In this document: one piece after another, positions 1-7,442 of the stretch
Layout: every line of letters begins with the position of its first letter
Position numbering within the stretch: the stretch's first letter is position 1
Source of the DNA: JAAFHS01 sp031396505
Lineage (GTDB): Bacteria; Pseudomonadota; Alphaproteobacteria; Rhodobacterales; Rhodobacteraceae
Direction: 5' to 3'
DNA: 13,541 nucleotides
Assembly (NCBI GenBank): GCA_031396505.1
Contig: JANNKX010000333.1
Span: 1 to 13,541 of the forward strand
Notes under the pieces: generated by a model
The model's input: only the letters and a program-made list of their open reading frames with translations
Told to the model about the DNA's origin: nothing
Database searches by the model: none
Program-made: the position numbers and the translations under genes

Positions 1-359
1 GACGCAGGCAAGTGCGCCTGCCGCAACACCGGCAACACCTGCTGCCCCGCCCCCGCAAGATGTGCCAGCAGAGGTCCAAAAGCGTCGTCGATTTTGCGGC
101 TGCTTTTCGGTGTCCAAGCGGGTGTGGAAAAAAGACCGTACTGGCGAATGGTACGATCACCATCGACATCGACGCCGAAGCCTACGGATTGATCGGCGGA
201 ACGTTCCGCGTCGAGATTACGGACAACGTTTTTCGGCAGATTTACATTGGCTACGACGGTGTCCCAACGGAACAGCGTCGGGTTAGTTTCGAAAGTACGG
301 GCGCGGCACGGACGTTTGCGCAAAGCGAGGCACTTCGGGATCCCAGTTACTGGGAATAA
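1..359 (+). CDS. 3' part of an unidentified gene, possibly frameshifted
   Basis: The product is not recognised. The stop TAA at 357-359 closes a frame whose last 65 or so codons look coding (ITIDIDAEAYGLIGGTFRVE, later ending in DPSYWE), with mostly G/C third positions. The left part is unclear. In the frame ending at 359 it reads as an Arg/His/Gln-rich shadow. The frame beginning at base 2 instead gives a Pro/Ala-rich linker (SAPAATPATPAAPPPQDVPA), which is typical of rhodobacterial proteins. The two would join if one base were absent, for example from the six-A run at 128-133. The gene could therefore be a broken or mis-sequenced gene, or the linker could belong to another frame by chance. 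The start lies left of the window. A terminator follows at 456-482, fitting a transcription unit that ends here. Confidence 0.4.
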   Translation, partial: RRQVRLPQHRQHLLPRPRKMCQQRSKSVVDFAAAFRCPSGCGKKTVLANGTITIDIDAEAYGLIGGTFRVEITDNVFRQIYIGYDGVPTEQRRVSFESTGAARTFAQSEALRDPSYWE

Positions 360-455
360 TTGGCGGCCAGCGAAAATTCGGCGGGACATTCCGCCCGGTC
401 GTTGCACGCCACGCGGATAGCATGATTTCCGTTCGCCACCGGCACATCAAGAAAG

Positions 456-482
456 GCGCGGGCTGCGATGCCCGCGCTTTTT
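456..482 (+). terminator. Rho-independent terminator after the left-edge gene
   Basis: A perfect 8-bp GC stem, GCGCGGGC (456-463) with GCCCGCGC (470-477), encloses a six-base loop TGCGAT and is followed directly by five T (478-482). The A-rich bases before it (452-454) can pair with the T run and extend the stem. It lies about 100 bases after the stop at 359 and before folE2, so it insulates the two. Confidence 0.85.
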
Positions 483-619
483 CATTTGCGCATGTCGCCA
501 GCCCGGCCTTGCCGTTGCCGTTGTGCGGGCCTATCTGACTAATCCAAACTTGCGCTCCTTGCGTATCCCTGATGACATTGACGGCGTGCCCAGCGTGCCA
601 GAACCGAAAGGCCCTTCCC

Positions 620-1702
620 ATGAACATCCACACCCCTGAGATTGACCGCAAGCCTGCCCTCGACGAGGTTGAACGCGCGCTGCATCTGCTGCGTCAATGG
701 GCGGGCAAGGCGACCGACGCCGAGATTGCGGGGGTTGATCTGTCGATTGCCGATACGGGGCAAGGCTATCCGGCGTTCAACCGCGCCTATCCGCATGATT
801 TCCGGGTGGATGATGCCTACAAGGCCAGCCTGCCCGATTTGCAGAACGGCCCCAGCAGCCTGATCGTGGGCGCGCGCGCCAACATCCAGCACGTCGGCAT
901 TTCCAATTTCCGCCTGCCGATCCGCTACCAGACGCGGGATGGCGCCGACCTGACGCTGGAAACATCTGTCACCGGCACCGTCAGCCTTGAGGCCGACAAG
1001 AAGGGCATCAACATGAGCCGGATCATGCGGTCGTTCTATGCCCATGCGGACAAGCGGTTCAGCTTTGGCGTGATCGAGGCGGCGCTGGATGACTACATGC
1101 GCGATCTGGGCAGCTTTGACGCGCGCATCCAGATGCGGCTGTCGTTTCCCGCGCAGGTCACCTCGCTGCGGTCGGCACTGGTGGGCTGGCAGTATTATGA
1201 CATCGCGTTGGAACTGGTGGAACAGGCGGGTGTGCGCAAGCGGATCATGCATCTGGATTTCGTGTATTCCAGCACATGCCCCTGTTCGTTGGAACTGTCC
1301 GAACATGCGCGGGCCACGCGGGGGCAACTTGCCACGCCCCATTCGCAACGGTCGGTCGCGCGGATTTCGGTAGTGCTGCACGGGGATACGCTGTGGTTTG
1401 AAGACCTGATCGACATTGCGCGCAAGGCCGTGCCGACAGAGACGCAAGTGATGGTCAAGCGCGAAGATGAACAGGCCTTTGCCGAACTGAACGCCGCCAA
1501 CCCGATCTTTGTGGAGGACGCCGCGCGCAGCTTTTGTGATGCCTTGCGCCGGGATGCGCGCATCGGCGATTTCCGTGTGATCGCCAGCCATCAGGAGTCC
1601 CTGCACAGCCACGATGCCGTGAGCCTGCTGACCGAAGGGGCGACATTCGCGCAGGAAAGTCTGGACCCACGGCTGTTTCAGACACTGTTCCACGTCGGAT
1701 AA
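620..1702 (+). CDS. folE2: GTP cyclohydrolase FolE2 (type IB)
   Basis: FolE2 converts GTP to 7,8-dihydroneopterin triphosphate, the first step of tetrahydrofolate (and in some bacteria queuosine) synthesis, in the cytosol. The product is 360 aa. Family hallmarks seen are Cys220 in SSTCPCSLELSEH (metal ligand), His241 in TPHSQRS, the acidic REDEQAFAELNAANP stretch at 281-295, and the ESLHSHDAVS motif at 326-335 with the catalytic-region histidines. The ATG at 620 is chosen because an AAAGG at 607-611 sits eight bases upstream and MNIHTPEI is a normal FolE2 start. An in-frame ATG at 572 lacks a ribosome site. Type IB enzymes work with several divalent metals and are often used when zinc is scarce; I saw no clear Zur box upstream. 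The gene appears monocistronic, with terminators on both sides. Confidence 0.95.
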   Translation: MNIHTPEIDRKPALDEVERALHLLRQWAGKATDAEIAGVDLSIADTGQGYPAFNRAYPHDFRVDDAYKASLPDLQNGPSSLIVGARANIQHVGISNFRLPIRYQTRDGADLTLETSVTGTVSLEADKKGINMSRIMRSFYAHADKRFSFGVIEAALDDYMRDLGSFDARIQMRLSFPAQVTSLRSALVGWQYYDIALELVEQAGVRKRIMHLDFVYSSTCPCSLELSEHARATRGQLATPHSQRSVARISVVLHGDTLWFEDLIDIARKAVPTETQVMVKREDEQAFAELNAANPIFVEDAARSFCDALRRDARIGDFRVIASHQESLHSHDAVSLLTEGATFAQESLDPRLFQTLFHVG

Positions 1703-1711
1703 GGCGATATT

Positions 1712-1746
1712 GCCGGAAGTTGACGGCTGTCAATTTCTGGCTTTTT
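1712..1746 (+). terminator. Rho-independent terminator of folE2
   Basis: A 13-bp stem, GCCGGAAGTTGAC (1712-1724) with GTCAATTTCTGGC (1729-1741), contains two G-T pairs, is closed by a GGCT tetraloop and is followed by TTTTT (1742-1746). It starts nine bases after the folE2 stop codon. Confidence 0.9.
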
Positions 1747-1901
1747 ACTTTATAATCAATGAGTTGAATTTTACTTTCGGTGTCGCGTTAAGACTTTTGA
1801 AACATTGCGTGATCGACGTGCAAGGCGTGGTCATGCAGACAGTGTTGTGCGACGACCGCCATTGACGCCCCGCGCGCATTGCGCCACATCCTTGGTCCAT
1901 C
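1747..1901 (+). promoter_or_regulatory. trkH leader with a probable promoter
   Basis: This 155-base gap between the folE2 terminator and trkH is AT-rich at its left end. It carries a perfect -10 hexamer TATAAT at 1751-1756 directly after the terminator T run. No good -35 is found 16-18 bases upstream, where only the terminator stem lies. A second AT-rich patch with TTGAAT at 1764-1769 could be an alternative -35, but its -10 partner is poor. This is the only plausible promoter region for trkH; the exact element is uncertain. Confidence 0.35.
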
Positions 1902-3350
1902 ATGATGGACCTGCGCCCCATTGCCTATCTGATCGGTCGGATGCTGATTGTGCTGGCCATTCTGATGCTGGCACCCGCAATCGTGGACGGGCGTGCGGGA
2001 TTACCCAATGGCGGCGATTTTCTGTTGTGCGCGGTCATCACCGGGGCCTTTGGGGCCTTGCTGGCGCTGGCCACGCATAACGCGCTGGGCCTGTCGTTGG
2101 AAATGCGGCAGGCCTATCTGCTGACGGCGGCGATCTGGTTGGTTATTCCGCTGTTTGGGGCATTGCCCTTTATGCTGGGTGCACCCGGCCTTGTGTTCAC
2201 CGATGCCTATTTTGAGGCCGTTTCGGGCATCACGACGACCGGGTCCACAGTCATTGTGGGGCTGGATAATCTGCCGGCGGGCATGAACCTGTGGCGCGGC
2301 ATGTTGAACTGGATCGGCGGTCTGGGGATTGCCTTTGTCGCGATGATCTTTCTGCCGGTGATGCGGGTGGGCGGAATGCAGTTTTTTCGGACCGAAGGAT
2401 TTGATACCTTTGGCAAGATCATGCCGCGTGCGACCGACATCGCAGGGCAGTTGGTGCTGGTTTATGCGGGTCTGACGCTGGCCTGTATGGTCACTTATGC
2501 GGGCGTCGGCATGAGCGGGCTTGATGCGGTGGTCAACAGTCTGGCAACGATTGCAACGGGTGGCTTTTCATCCTCTGACAGCTCATTTTCAAAGTATGAG
2601 GGGGCGGGAGAGTATGCGGGGGCGGTGTTCATGGTGTTGGCCAGCATGCCCTATATCCGGTTCGTGCAACTGATGAATGGATCGGTCACGCCGCTGTGGC
2701 GGGATGTGCAGGTGCGCAGCTATCTGCGGATTCTGGCGGTTGCCATCGCGTCCATCACGCTGTGGCGCTGGTTGACATCGGACACCGCATTCGAGCCGGT
2801 GTTTCGCCAGACCCTGTTCAATCTGGTGTCGATCCAGTCGAGTACCGGGTTCTTTTCCGGTGATTTCGGCAGTTGGGGCGGATTTATGCTGCCTGTGGCC
2901 GTGGTCATTGGTATTTTCGGGGCCTGTTCGGGGTCAAGTGCGGCGGGGCTGAACGTGTTCCGGGTGCAGATCGCCTTTGCCGCCCTGCGCCAGCATGTGC
3001 GGCGGATCGTGATGCCGGACCGCGTCGATCCGGTGCGTTATGATGGCCGTCCGGTCAGCGATGATGTGATGAATTCGGTCATCCTGTACATCAGCGGCTT
3101 TATCCTGATCCTTGGATTGCTGTCGGTGTTTTGCACATTTGTCGGCGTCGATCTGGAAAGCGCGTTTTTCGGTGTCTGGACCTCGATCGGCAATATCGGC
3201 TACGGCTTTGGCCCCCTGATCAGCCGGACGGGGACAATGGTTGATTACCCCGATCCGGCAAAATGGGCGATGATTCTGGCGATGCTGCTGGGGCGGTTGG
3301 GGATGCTGTCGTTGCTCGTGCTTGTCTTGCCCCGGTTCTGGCAGCGCTAA
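1902..3350 (+). CDS. trkH: Trk-type potassium uptake membrane subunit TrkH
   Basis: A 482-aa polytopic inner-membrane protein of the TrkH/KtrB/HKT superfamily, which forms the K+ pathway and normally works with a cytosolic NAD/ATP-binding TrkA (not in this window). Four membrane-pore-membrane repeats are visible, with filter loops TTTGST (111-116), TIATGGFS (216-223), IQSSTGFFSG (311-320) and SIGNIGYGFGP (428-438). The glycine- and serine-rich FGACSGSSAAGLN (339-351) matches the conserved third-repeat segment that gates the pore. The length is normal for the family. The C-terminal GRLGMLSLLVLVLPRFW has Gly where most TrkH proteins have Glu (GRLE). The start is one of two adjacent ATGs (1902, 1905), neither with a clear Shine-Dalgarno site, so it may be off by one codon. 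The gene ends one base from the convergent neighbour. Confidence 0.93.
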   Translation: MMDLRPIAYLIGRMLIVLAILMLAPAIVDGRAGLPNGGDFLLCAVITGAFGALLALATHNALGLSLEMRQAYLLTAAIWLVIPLFGALPFMLGAPGLVFTDAYFEAVSGITTTGSTVIVGLDNLPAGMNLWRGMLNWIGGLGIAFVAMIFLPVMRVGGMQFFRTEGFDTFGKIMPRATDIAGQLVLVYAGLTLACMVTYAGVGMSGLDAVVNSLATIATGGFSSSDSSFSKYEGAGEYAGAVFMVLASMPYIRFVQLMNGSVTPLWRDVQVRSYLRILAVAIASITLWRWLTSDTAFEPVFRQTLFNLVSIQSSTGFFSGDFGSWGGFMLPVAVVIGIFGACSGSSAAGLNVFRVQIAFAALRQHVRRIVMPDRVDPVRYDGRPVSDDVMNSVILYISGFILILGLLSVFCTFVGVDLESAFFGVWTSIGNIGYGFGPLISRTGTMVDYPDPAKWAMILAMLLGRLGMLSLLVLVLPRFWQR

Positions 3351-3351
3351 A

Positions 3352-5118
3352 CTATTCCCAGCACGATACCAATACGGTCATCTGCAGGGCAGCGCGGGTC
3401 AGGTCTTCGGGGGGCAAAGCGCCGAGGGCGGTTGCGGGCCGGGCGGTGATGCCTGCGCCTGCCAGCAGTGCGGTGATGGTGGCGGCATCGGTGGCATAGG
3501 CCACATCGGCGGGCAGTTGCCGCGCGGTTGCATCGGGTGCGGGCTGCAACAGGCCGAGGACCGCCCCGGTAGCATCCAGAACCGGCCCGCCCGCATCGCC
3601 GGGCAGGGCATTCAGCGCCAGCCGCTTGATGCCGGTTTCGCCATTCAGCCCACCCGATGCCTCCAGCCCGCCAAAGGTCATCACCGGGGCGCTGAGCTTG
3701 TCTTCGTAGGAATAACCGGCGACGGCGATTTCGGCCCCGATCCGGTCGGGGGCGGTTTGCAGGGTGGCGACGCCGGGCGGCGACAGGGGCGTGACGGGGC
3801 GCAGCAGCGCAAGGCCGCTGGCGGCATCGGTCAGGGCAACCGTCATGTCGACATCGCGTTCGATGGTGACGCGGGAACAGTCCTGCACGGCGCTGGCGCT
3901 GGTCAGCACAGACCCGTCGGCGGCAACAAAGAAGCCAGAGCGCGAAAAGGCGGGCCTGCGCACTTCCAGCCCGGCCAGAAGGCCGGACCGGGTGCCTGCG
4001 TCCATCACGACAAGACCGGGATCAAGCACGCGATTGCCGACGGGGCGGAAGGTGTTTTGCAACACCGGCAGAATACGATCGATGGCGATACCCGATGCGG
4101 GGTTCCAGGTGACCATATAGCCTTTCACAAGCCCCTGATCGACCTGCGCATAGGCGAAACTGGCGACATCGGCATTGGCGCCGTTGATGGTGAAGGACGT
4201 GTCGCTGCGGCTGCGATCTCCTGTGGGCGGCATGATTTCAAGGGTTTGCAGGATGTCGTACAGGCCGGTCAGGGCGGTCTGATCGCCGGGCTGGCTGATC
4301 AGGACAAGGCGCAGGCCGGATGCGTCACGCGGGATGAAATGTACGAAGGGCGGCTCGTAATGATCAAAGCGCAGCAGGGCCATGGGCAACGAAATCTCGA
4401 TCCCGGCTTCGGCCTCGGTGATGGTTTCAAAGCCGAAGGCGGCCTGATCCGCGCGGTAATTGCCCACCAGCGTGGCGCGTTGAATGGTGGTCAGGATGCC
4501 CGTGGGGTCCAGCCCGTTTGCGGCCTGCCATGCGGCCATGGCGTTGCGGGTGCCGGGGCCGAATGCGCCGTCAATGGCACCGGGGTAAAAGCCGTACCAT
4601 TGCAGCCCCACCTGCAGCGCCTCGCGGTCGGCGCGGGGCAGGTCTGCCTCGGAGGCGCGGGCCTGCTGCGGGGTTTCGTCGACCGGGGCCACCTCAATCG
4701 GGGCGAGGGGTTCTGCGATTTGCGCGTCTGGTGTCAGGGGTGCGGTTGTGACGTCGGGCACGATAGGGCCAGCGGTGGGCCCTGCGGTCGCGGGCCAGAA
4801 CGGTTCGCGCAGATCGCTGCCATAGGCGATGAAACTGTCGGCGGGGATCAGGTTTTCGCGGCGCAGATCGAGCAGACGCGCGGCCCCTTCGGCGACACTG
4901 TAGGGACCGAGCACAATGGCGTACCAGCCAGAGCGCAGCCTGTATCCGCCGACATCCGGGAAGGCCGCTGCATAGGCGCGGGCGCGTTCTTCGGCCACGG
5001 CCTGCGTCGGCTGCGCCTCGACCTGCAGCCAGACCTGATCCTGTGCCGCAGCGATGGTGCCAATCACCAGCGATACCAGCATCATGCCTATGGCCGTCAA
5101 TCTGCGCAGAAATCCCAT
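3352..5118 (-). CDS. Exported SPOR-like / peptidoglycan-binding protein with degenerate trypsin-like domain
   Basis: A 588-aa secreted or periplasmic protein. The ATG at 5118 is chosen because it begins a textbook signal peptide (RR then a hydrophobic core, cleavage after about Ala25, TIAAAQ). A longer reading frame back to 5253 has no such signal and runs into the glyQ leader. Regions in order: SPOR-like segment (about 27-105, with GWYAIVLGPYS); Pro/Ala linker (109-160); PG_binding_1-like repeat (163-215, YGFYPGAIDGAFGPGTRNAM); a region of unknown fold (225-385); and a chymotrypsin-like fold (390-555). The fold keeps GFFVAADGSVLTSASAV, LALLRP and PGDAGGPVLD, but the triad positions read Ser409 (for His), Gly435 (for Asp) and Ala509 (for Ser). 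Proteolysis is therefore unlikely, and a cell-wall scaffold or sensor role is an inference. Databases may call it a serine protease or peptidoglycan-binding protein. Confidence 0.85.
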   Translation of the reverse strand: MGFLRRLTAIGMMLVSLVIGTIAAAQDQVWLQVEAQPTQAVAEERARAYAAAFPDVGGYRLRSGWYAIVLGPYSVAEGAARLLDLRRENLIPADSFIAYGSDLREPFWPATAGPTAGPIVPDVTTAPLTPDAQIAEPLAPIEVAPVDETPQQARASEADLPRADREALQVGLQWYGFYPGAIDGAFGPGTRNAMAAWQAANGLDPTGILTTIQRATLVGNYRADQAAFGFETITEAEAGIEISLPMALLRFDHYEPPFVHFIPRDASGLRLVLISQPGDQTALTGLYDILQTLEIMPPTGDRSRSDTSFTINGANADVASFAYAQVDQGLVKGYMVTWNPASGIAIDRILPVLQNTFRPVGNRVLDPGLVVMDAGTRSGLLAGLEVRRPAFSRSGFFVAADGSVLTSASAVQDCSRVTIERDVDMTVALTDAASGLALLRPVTPLSPPGVATLQTAPDRIGAEIAVAGYSYEDKLSAPVMTFGGLEASGGLNGETGIKRLALNALPGDAGGPVLDATGAVLGLLQPAPDATARQLPADVAYATDAATITALLAGAGITARPATALGALPPEDLTRAALQMTVLVSCWE

Positions 5119-5167
5119 CGCGTCCCATCCATCCCGCGCCCTGACGTTGCAGGGCAAACTTTCGCCG

Positions 5168-5195
5168 ACAATACCTGCACACATGCCCTCGGCAA
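5168..5195 (-). promoter_or_regulatory. Candidate promoter of the exported pseudoprotease
   Basis: On the minus strand TTGCCG (5195-5190) and TATTGT (5173-5168) are separated by 16 bases, each matching four of six sigma-70 consensus positions. They lie about 50 bases before the chosen start at 5118. This is prediction by eye only. Confidence 0.3.
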
Positions 5196-5209
5196 GGGCT
5201 TGCGGCCAA

Positions 5210-5238
5210 TTGACCATCCCCCGCCTCTTGCCTATGGA
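5210..5238 (+). promoter_or_regulatory. Candidate promoter of the glyQ operon
   Basis: TTGACC (5210-5215) and TATGGA (5233-5238) are separated by exactly 17 bases, in front of glyQ. The -35 is five of six; the -10 is weak. Transcription would start near 5245, leaving a leader of about 20 bases that contains the AAGAGG ribosome site. The 147-base region 5119-5265 is a divergent promoter region shared with the minus-strand gene. Confidence 0.35.
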
Positions 5239-5265
5239 GTGGGGGCTTTTCAAGAGGCTCTACAC

Positions 5266-6201
5266 ATGGCCAGCACGGCACCCCGCAGTTTTCAAGAGAT
5301 CATCCTGCGTTTGCAGGCCTATTGGGCATCAAAAGGCTGTGCGGTGCTGCAACCCTATGACATGGAGGTCGGGGCGGGCACGTTTCATCCGGCCACCAGC
5401 CTGCGCCCTTTGGGGCCAAAGCCATGGTCGGTGGCCTATGTGCAGCCCTCGCGCCGCCCGACCGACGGGCGCTATGGCGAAAATCCGAACCGTTTGCAGC
5501 ATTACTACCAGTTTCAGGTCATCATCAAACCATCGCCCCCTGATCTGCAGGCGCTGTATCTGGGGTCATTGCAGGCGATCGGTCTGGACCCTGGGCTGCA
5601 TGATGTGCGTTTTGTCGAGGATGATTGGGAAAGTCCGACGCTGGGGGCTTGGGGGCTGGGTTGGGAAATCTGGTGCGACGGCATGGAAGTGTCGCAATTC
5701 ACCTATTTCCAGCAGCTTGCGGGCTACGACTGCCGCCCGGTATCGGGCGAACTGACCTACGGGTTAGAGCGTCTTGCGATGTATGTGCTGGGCGTCGATC
5801 ATGTGATGGACATGCCGTTCAACGATCCGGCATCGCCCATTCCGTTGGTTTATGGGGATATCTTCCGGCAGACCGAACAGGAATATTCGCGCTGGAATTT
5901 CGATCAGGCCGATACGGCCATGTTGCTGCAACACTTTCAGGATGCCGAGGCCGAATGCGCGCGCATTCTTGCGGCCGAACAGCCGGACAAGGCAGGCCGC
6001 ACCATCGTGATGGCGCATCCGGCCTATGACCAGTGCATCAAGGCAAGCCACCTGTTCAACCTGCTTGACGCACGCGGCGTCATCAGCGTGACCGAACGGC
6101 AAGCCTATATCGGCCGCGTGCGCACGCTGGCCAAGGCCTGTGCCGATGCGTTTCGCCTGACTGACGCGGGCGCCGATGCGCCCGTGCCGGAAAAGGTCTG
6201 A
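5266..6201 (+). CDS. glyQ: Glycyl-tRNA synthetase alpha subunit
   Basis: The alpha subunit of the bacterial alpha2beta2 glycyl-tRNA synthetase. It carries the class II catalytic core that activates glycine with ATP and loads tRNA-Gly. The product is 311 aa, normal for the family. The N-terminal SFQEIILRLQAYWASKGCAV, YDMEVGAGTFHPAT (31-44), the motif 2 region VQPSRRPTDGRYGENPNR (59-76) and the WEIWCDGMEVSQFTYFQQ segment are all diagnostic. ATG 5266 is chosen because AAGAGG at 5252-5257 lies eight bases upstream and the product starts as GlyQ proteins do. The frame stays open far upstream, but that part is the antisense of the minus-strand gene. It is the first gene of an operon, with glyS four genes later instead of directly after it. 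Confidence 0.97.
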   Translation: MASTAPRSFQEIILRLQAYWASKGCAVLQPYDMEVGAGTFHPATSLRPLGPKPWSVAYVQPSRRPTDGRYGENPNRLQHYYQFQVIIKPSPPDLQALYLGSLQAIGLDPGLHDVRFVEDDWESPTLGAWGLGWEIWCDGMEVSQFTYFQQLAGYDCRPVSGELTYGLERLAMYVLGVDHVMDMPFNDPASPIPLVYGDIFRQTEQEYSRWNFDQADTAMLLQHFQDAEAECARILAAEQPDKAGRTIVMAHPAYDQCIKASHLFNLLDARGVISVTERQAYIGRVRTLAKACADAFRLTDAGADAPVPEKV

Positions 6202-6205
6202 AGCT

Positions 6206-6907
6206 ATGCCCTATTACCCGCCCGTCACACCGTATCAACGCCTGCTCGATTGGGCCAAGGATCATCACAACTTTATCGGCCGCAAGGCGCGCCGGTCGAT
6301 GATGCAGCAATATGGCCCGCGCGCGATTGCAGATTTCGAGGCGCGGCTGGCGCGGGTGGGTGCGGGCGATGTCTGTCTGGATCTTGGGGCCAATCTGGGT
6401 GTGTTTACCGAAAAGCTGGCGCGCACCGGGGCCCTTGTGCATGCCTATGAACCCGATCCCTATGCCTATGACATCGCGTTCAAACGCGTCGGGCATCTGC
6501 CCAATGTGGTGCTGCACCGCGAGGCCGTGGCGATGACAGGCGGTATGCTGACGATGCGCCGTTCAATCAAGTTTGACCGCAAACCCGCAGCGGCGACCGG
6601 CAGTTCCACAATCGTCTTCGACAACCCCAAAAAATTCAAATCCGAAGGGTTTGACGTTACGGTGCGCGCATTTCGCGATGTGCTGGCCGACATCCATCGC
6701 CCGATTGCCATCGTGAAAATGGATATCGAAGGGGCGGAGTTCGCCATTTTGCGCGATATCTTTGCCAATGCGCAGGACTTTGACATTGACGCACTGTATT
6801 GCGAAACGCACGAACGGTCGGTTTATGCCGAGTTCGCCGAGATCGACCGGATGCGGCGCGCGTCGGACGGGCTCGCCCGCCCCCATATCAACCTTTACTG
6901 GCCGTAA
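6206..6907 (+). CDS. FkbM-family SAM-dependent methyltransferase (first copy)
   Basis: A 233-aa soluble protein with the FkbM-type Rossmann methyltransferase fold. The SAM-binding motif I is VCLDLGANLGVFT (56-68), the ribose-binding acid is Glu82 in HAYEPDP, and the FkbM signature KMDIEGAEFAIL lies at 171-182, followed by YCETHER (198-204). The family transfers methyl groups to hydroxyls of sugars or other small molecules; the substrate here cannot be told. The start ATG 6206 follows AAAAGG (6191-6196) inside the glyQ tail, four bases after the glyQ stop. It is therefore translationally linked to glyQ. It shares only the motif pattern with the second FkbM gene at 7443, so it does not look like a recent duplicate. 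Confidence 0.85.
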   Translation: MPYYPPVTPYQRLLDWAKDHHNFIGRKARRSMMQQYGPRAIADFEARLARVGAGDVCLDLGANLGVFTEKLARTGALVHAYEPDPYAYDIAFKRVGHLPNVVLHREAVAMTGGMLTMRRSIKFDRKPAAATGSSTIVFDNPKKFKSEGFDVTVRAFRDVLADIHRPIAIVKMDIEGAEFAILRDIFANAQDFDIDALYCETHERSVYAEFAEIDRMRRASDGLARPHINLYWP

Positions 6908-6910
6908 CGC

Positions 6911-7441
6911 ATGACAGGTCGCTTTGCAGTAGGTGCTATCTTGATTTCAGCCTTGGCAGCAGGTGTCGCGATGTATTACCTGCAAGTCTACGCCTATTAT
7001 GCGCCCGTTTTGCCCGCCTCGGCGCAGGCGGAAATGCGGCTGACGACGCTTGCCGGGGTGGTTGAACCGATCCTGTCCGATGGGTTTGACGGGATTGACA
7101 GTGACAGCTCGCCCATCCGGTTTCGTGCCTGCTTCACCACGCCGCAAAGCATTGCCATGCTGACCGAAACCTACAAGACTTATCCGGCTGCAACCCCGCT
7201 GACCGCGCCCGGCTGGTTCGATTGCTTTGATGCCGCCGCCATCGGGGCGGCACTGGAGCAGGGCCAGGCGGTTGCGTTCATGGGCGAAGAAAACATCACC
7301 TTTGGCATTGACCGCGTAGTCGCGATTTTCGACGATGGCCGCGCCTACGCCTGGCACCAGATCAACGCCTGCGGGGCTGTCGTGTTCAACGGCAATCCTG
7401 CGCCTGCTGATTGCCCGCCTGTACCTGAAAGCGGGGAATGA
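6911..7441 (+). CDS. Small membrane-anchored protein of unknown function (DUF6446-like)
   Basis: A 176-aa protein with one N-terminal hydrophobic segment (about 5-26, FAVGAILISALAAGVAMYYL) that could be a signal anchor, leaving the rest in the periplasm. The exported part holds four cysteines (Cys74 in FRACF, Cys105 in GWFDCFD, Cys154 in NACGAV, Cys168 near the end), which could form two disulfides. From memory it resembles a small family found in Rhodobacterales near glyS, probably catalogued as DUF6446; this is unverified. No enzymatic motif is seen. It starts three bases after the first FkbM gene without a clear ribosome site, suggesting coupled translation, and ends one base before the next start. 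Confidence 0.75.
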   Translation: MTGRFAVGAILISALAAGVAMYYLQVYAYYAPVLPASAQAEMRLTTLAGVVEPILSDGFDGIDSDSSPIRFRACFTTPQSIAMLTETYKTYPAATPLTAPGWFDCFDAAAIGAALEQGQAVAFMGEENITFGIDRVVAIFDDGRAYAWHQINACGAVVFNGNPAPADCPPVPESGE

Positions 7442-7442
7442 C

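Noticed and set aside
483..619. A possible riboswitch (such as a tetrahydrofolate-sensing type) in the folE2 leader.
   Set aside because: I see only imperfect GC pairing and a small GCCGTT repeat. I could not match a known THF or other riboswitch core, nor a clear Zur site. A covariance-model search would decide.
539..1693. A 384-codon minus-strand open frame over folE2.
   Set aside because: It is antisense to the unmistakable FolE2 coding frame and is Arg/His/Gln-rich with no recognisable domain; a typical shadow in high-GC DNA.
5119..5253. A longer start for the exported pseudoprotease (45 extra residues from 5253).
   Set aside because: It would bury the signal peptide inside the protein and overlap the candidate glyQ promoter. 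The start at 5118 gives a proper exported protein.
3322..5265. A 648-codon in-frame open extension upstream of glyQ (Gly- and Gln-rich).
   Set aside because: It is the exact antisense of the minus-strand gene with the signal peptide. Its composition is that of a GC-rich shadow frame, while GlyQ has its own ribosome site and normal N-terminus at 5266.
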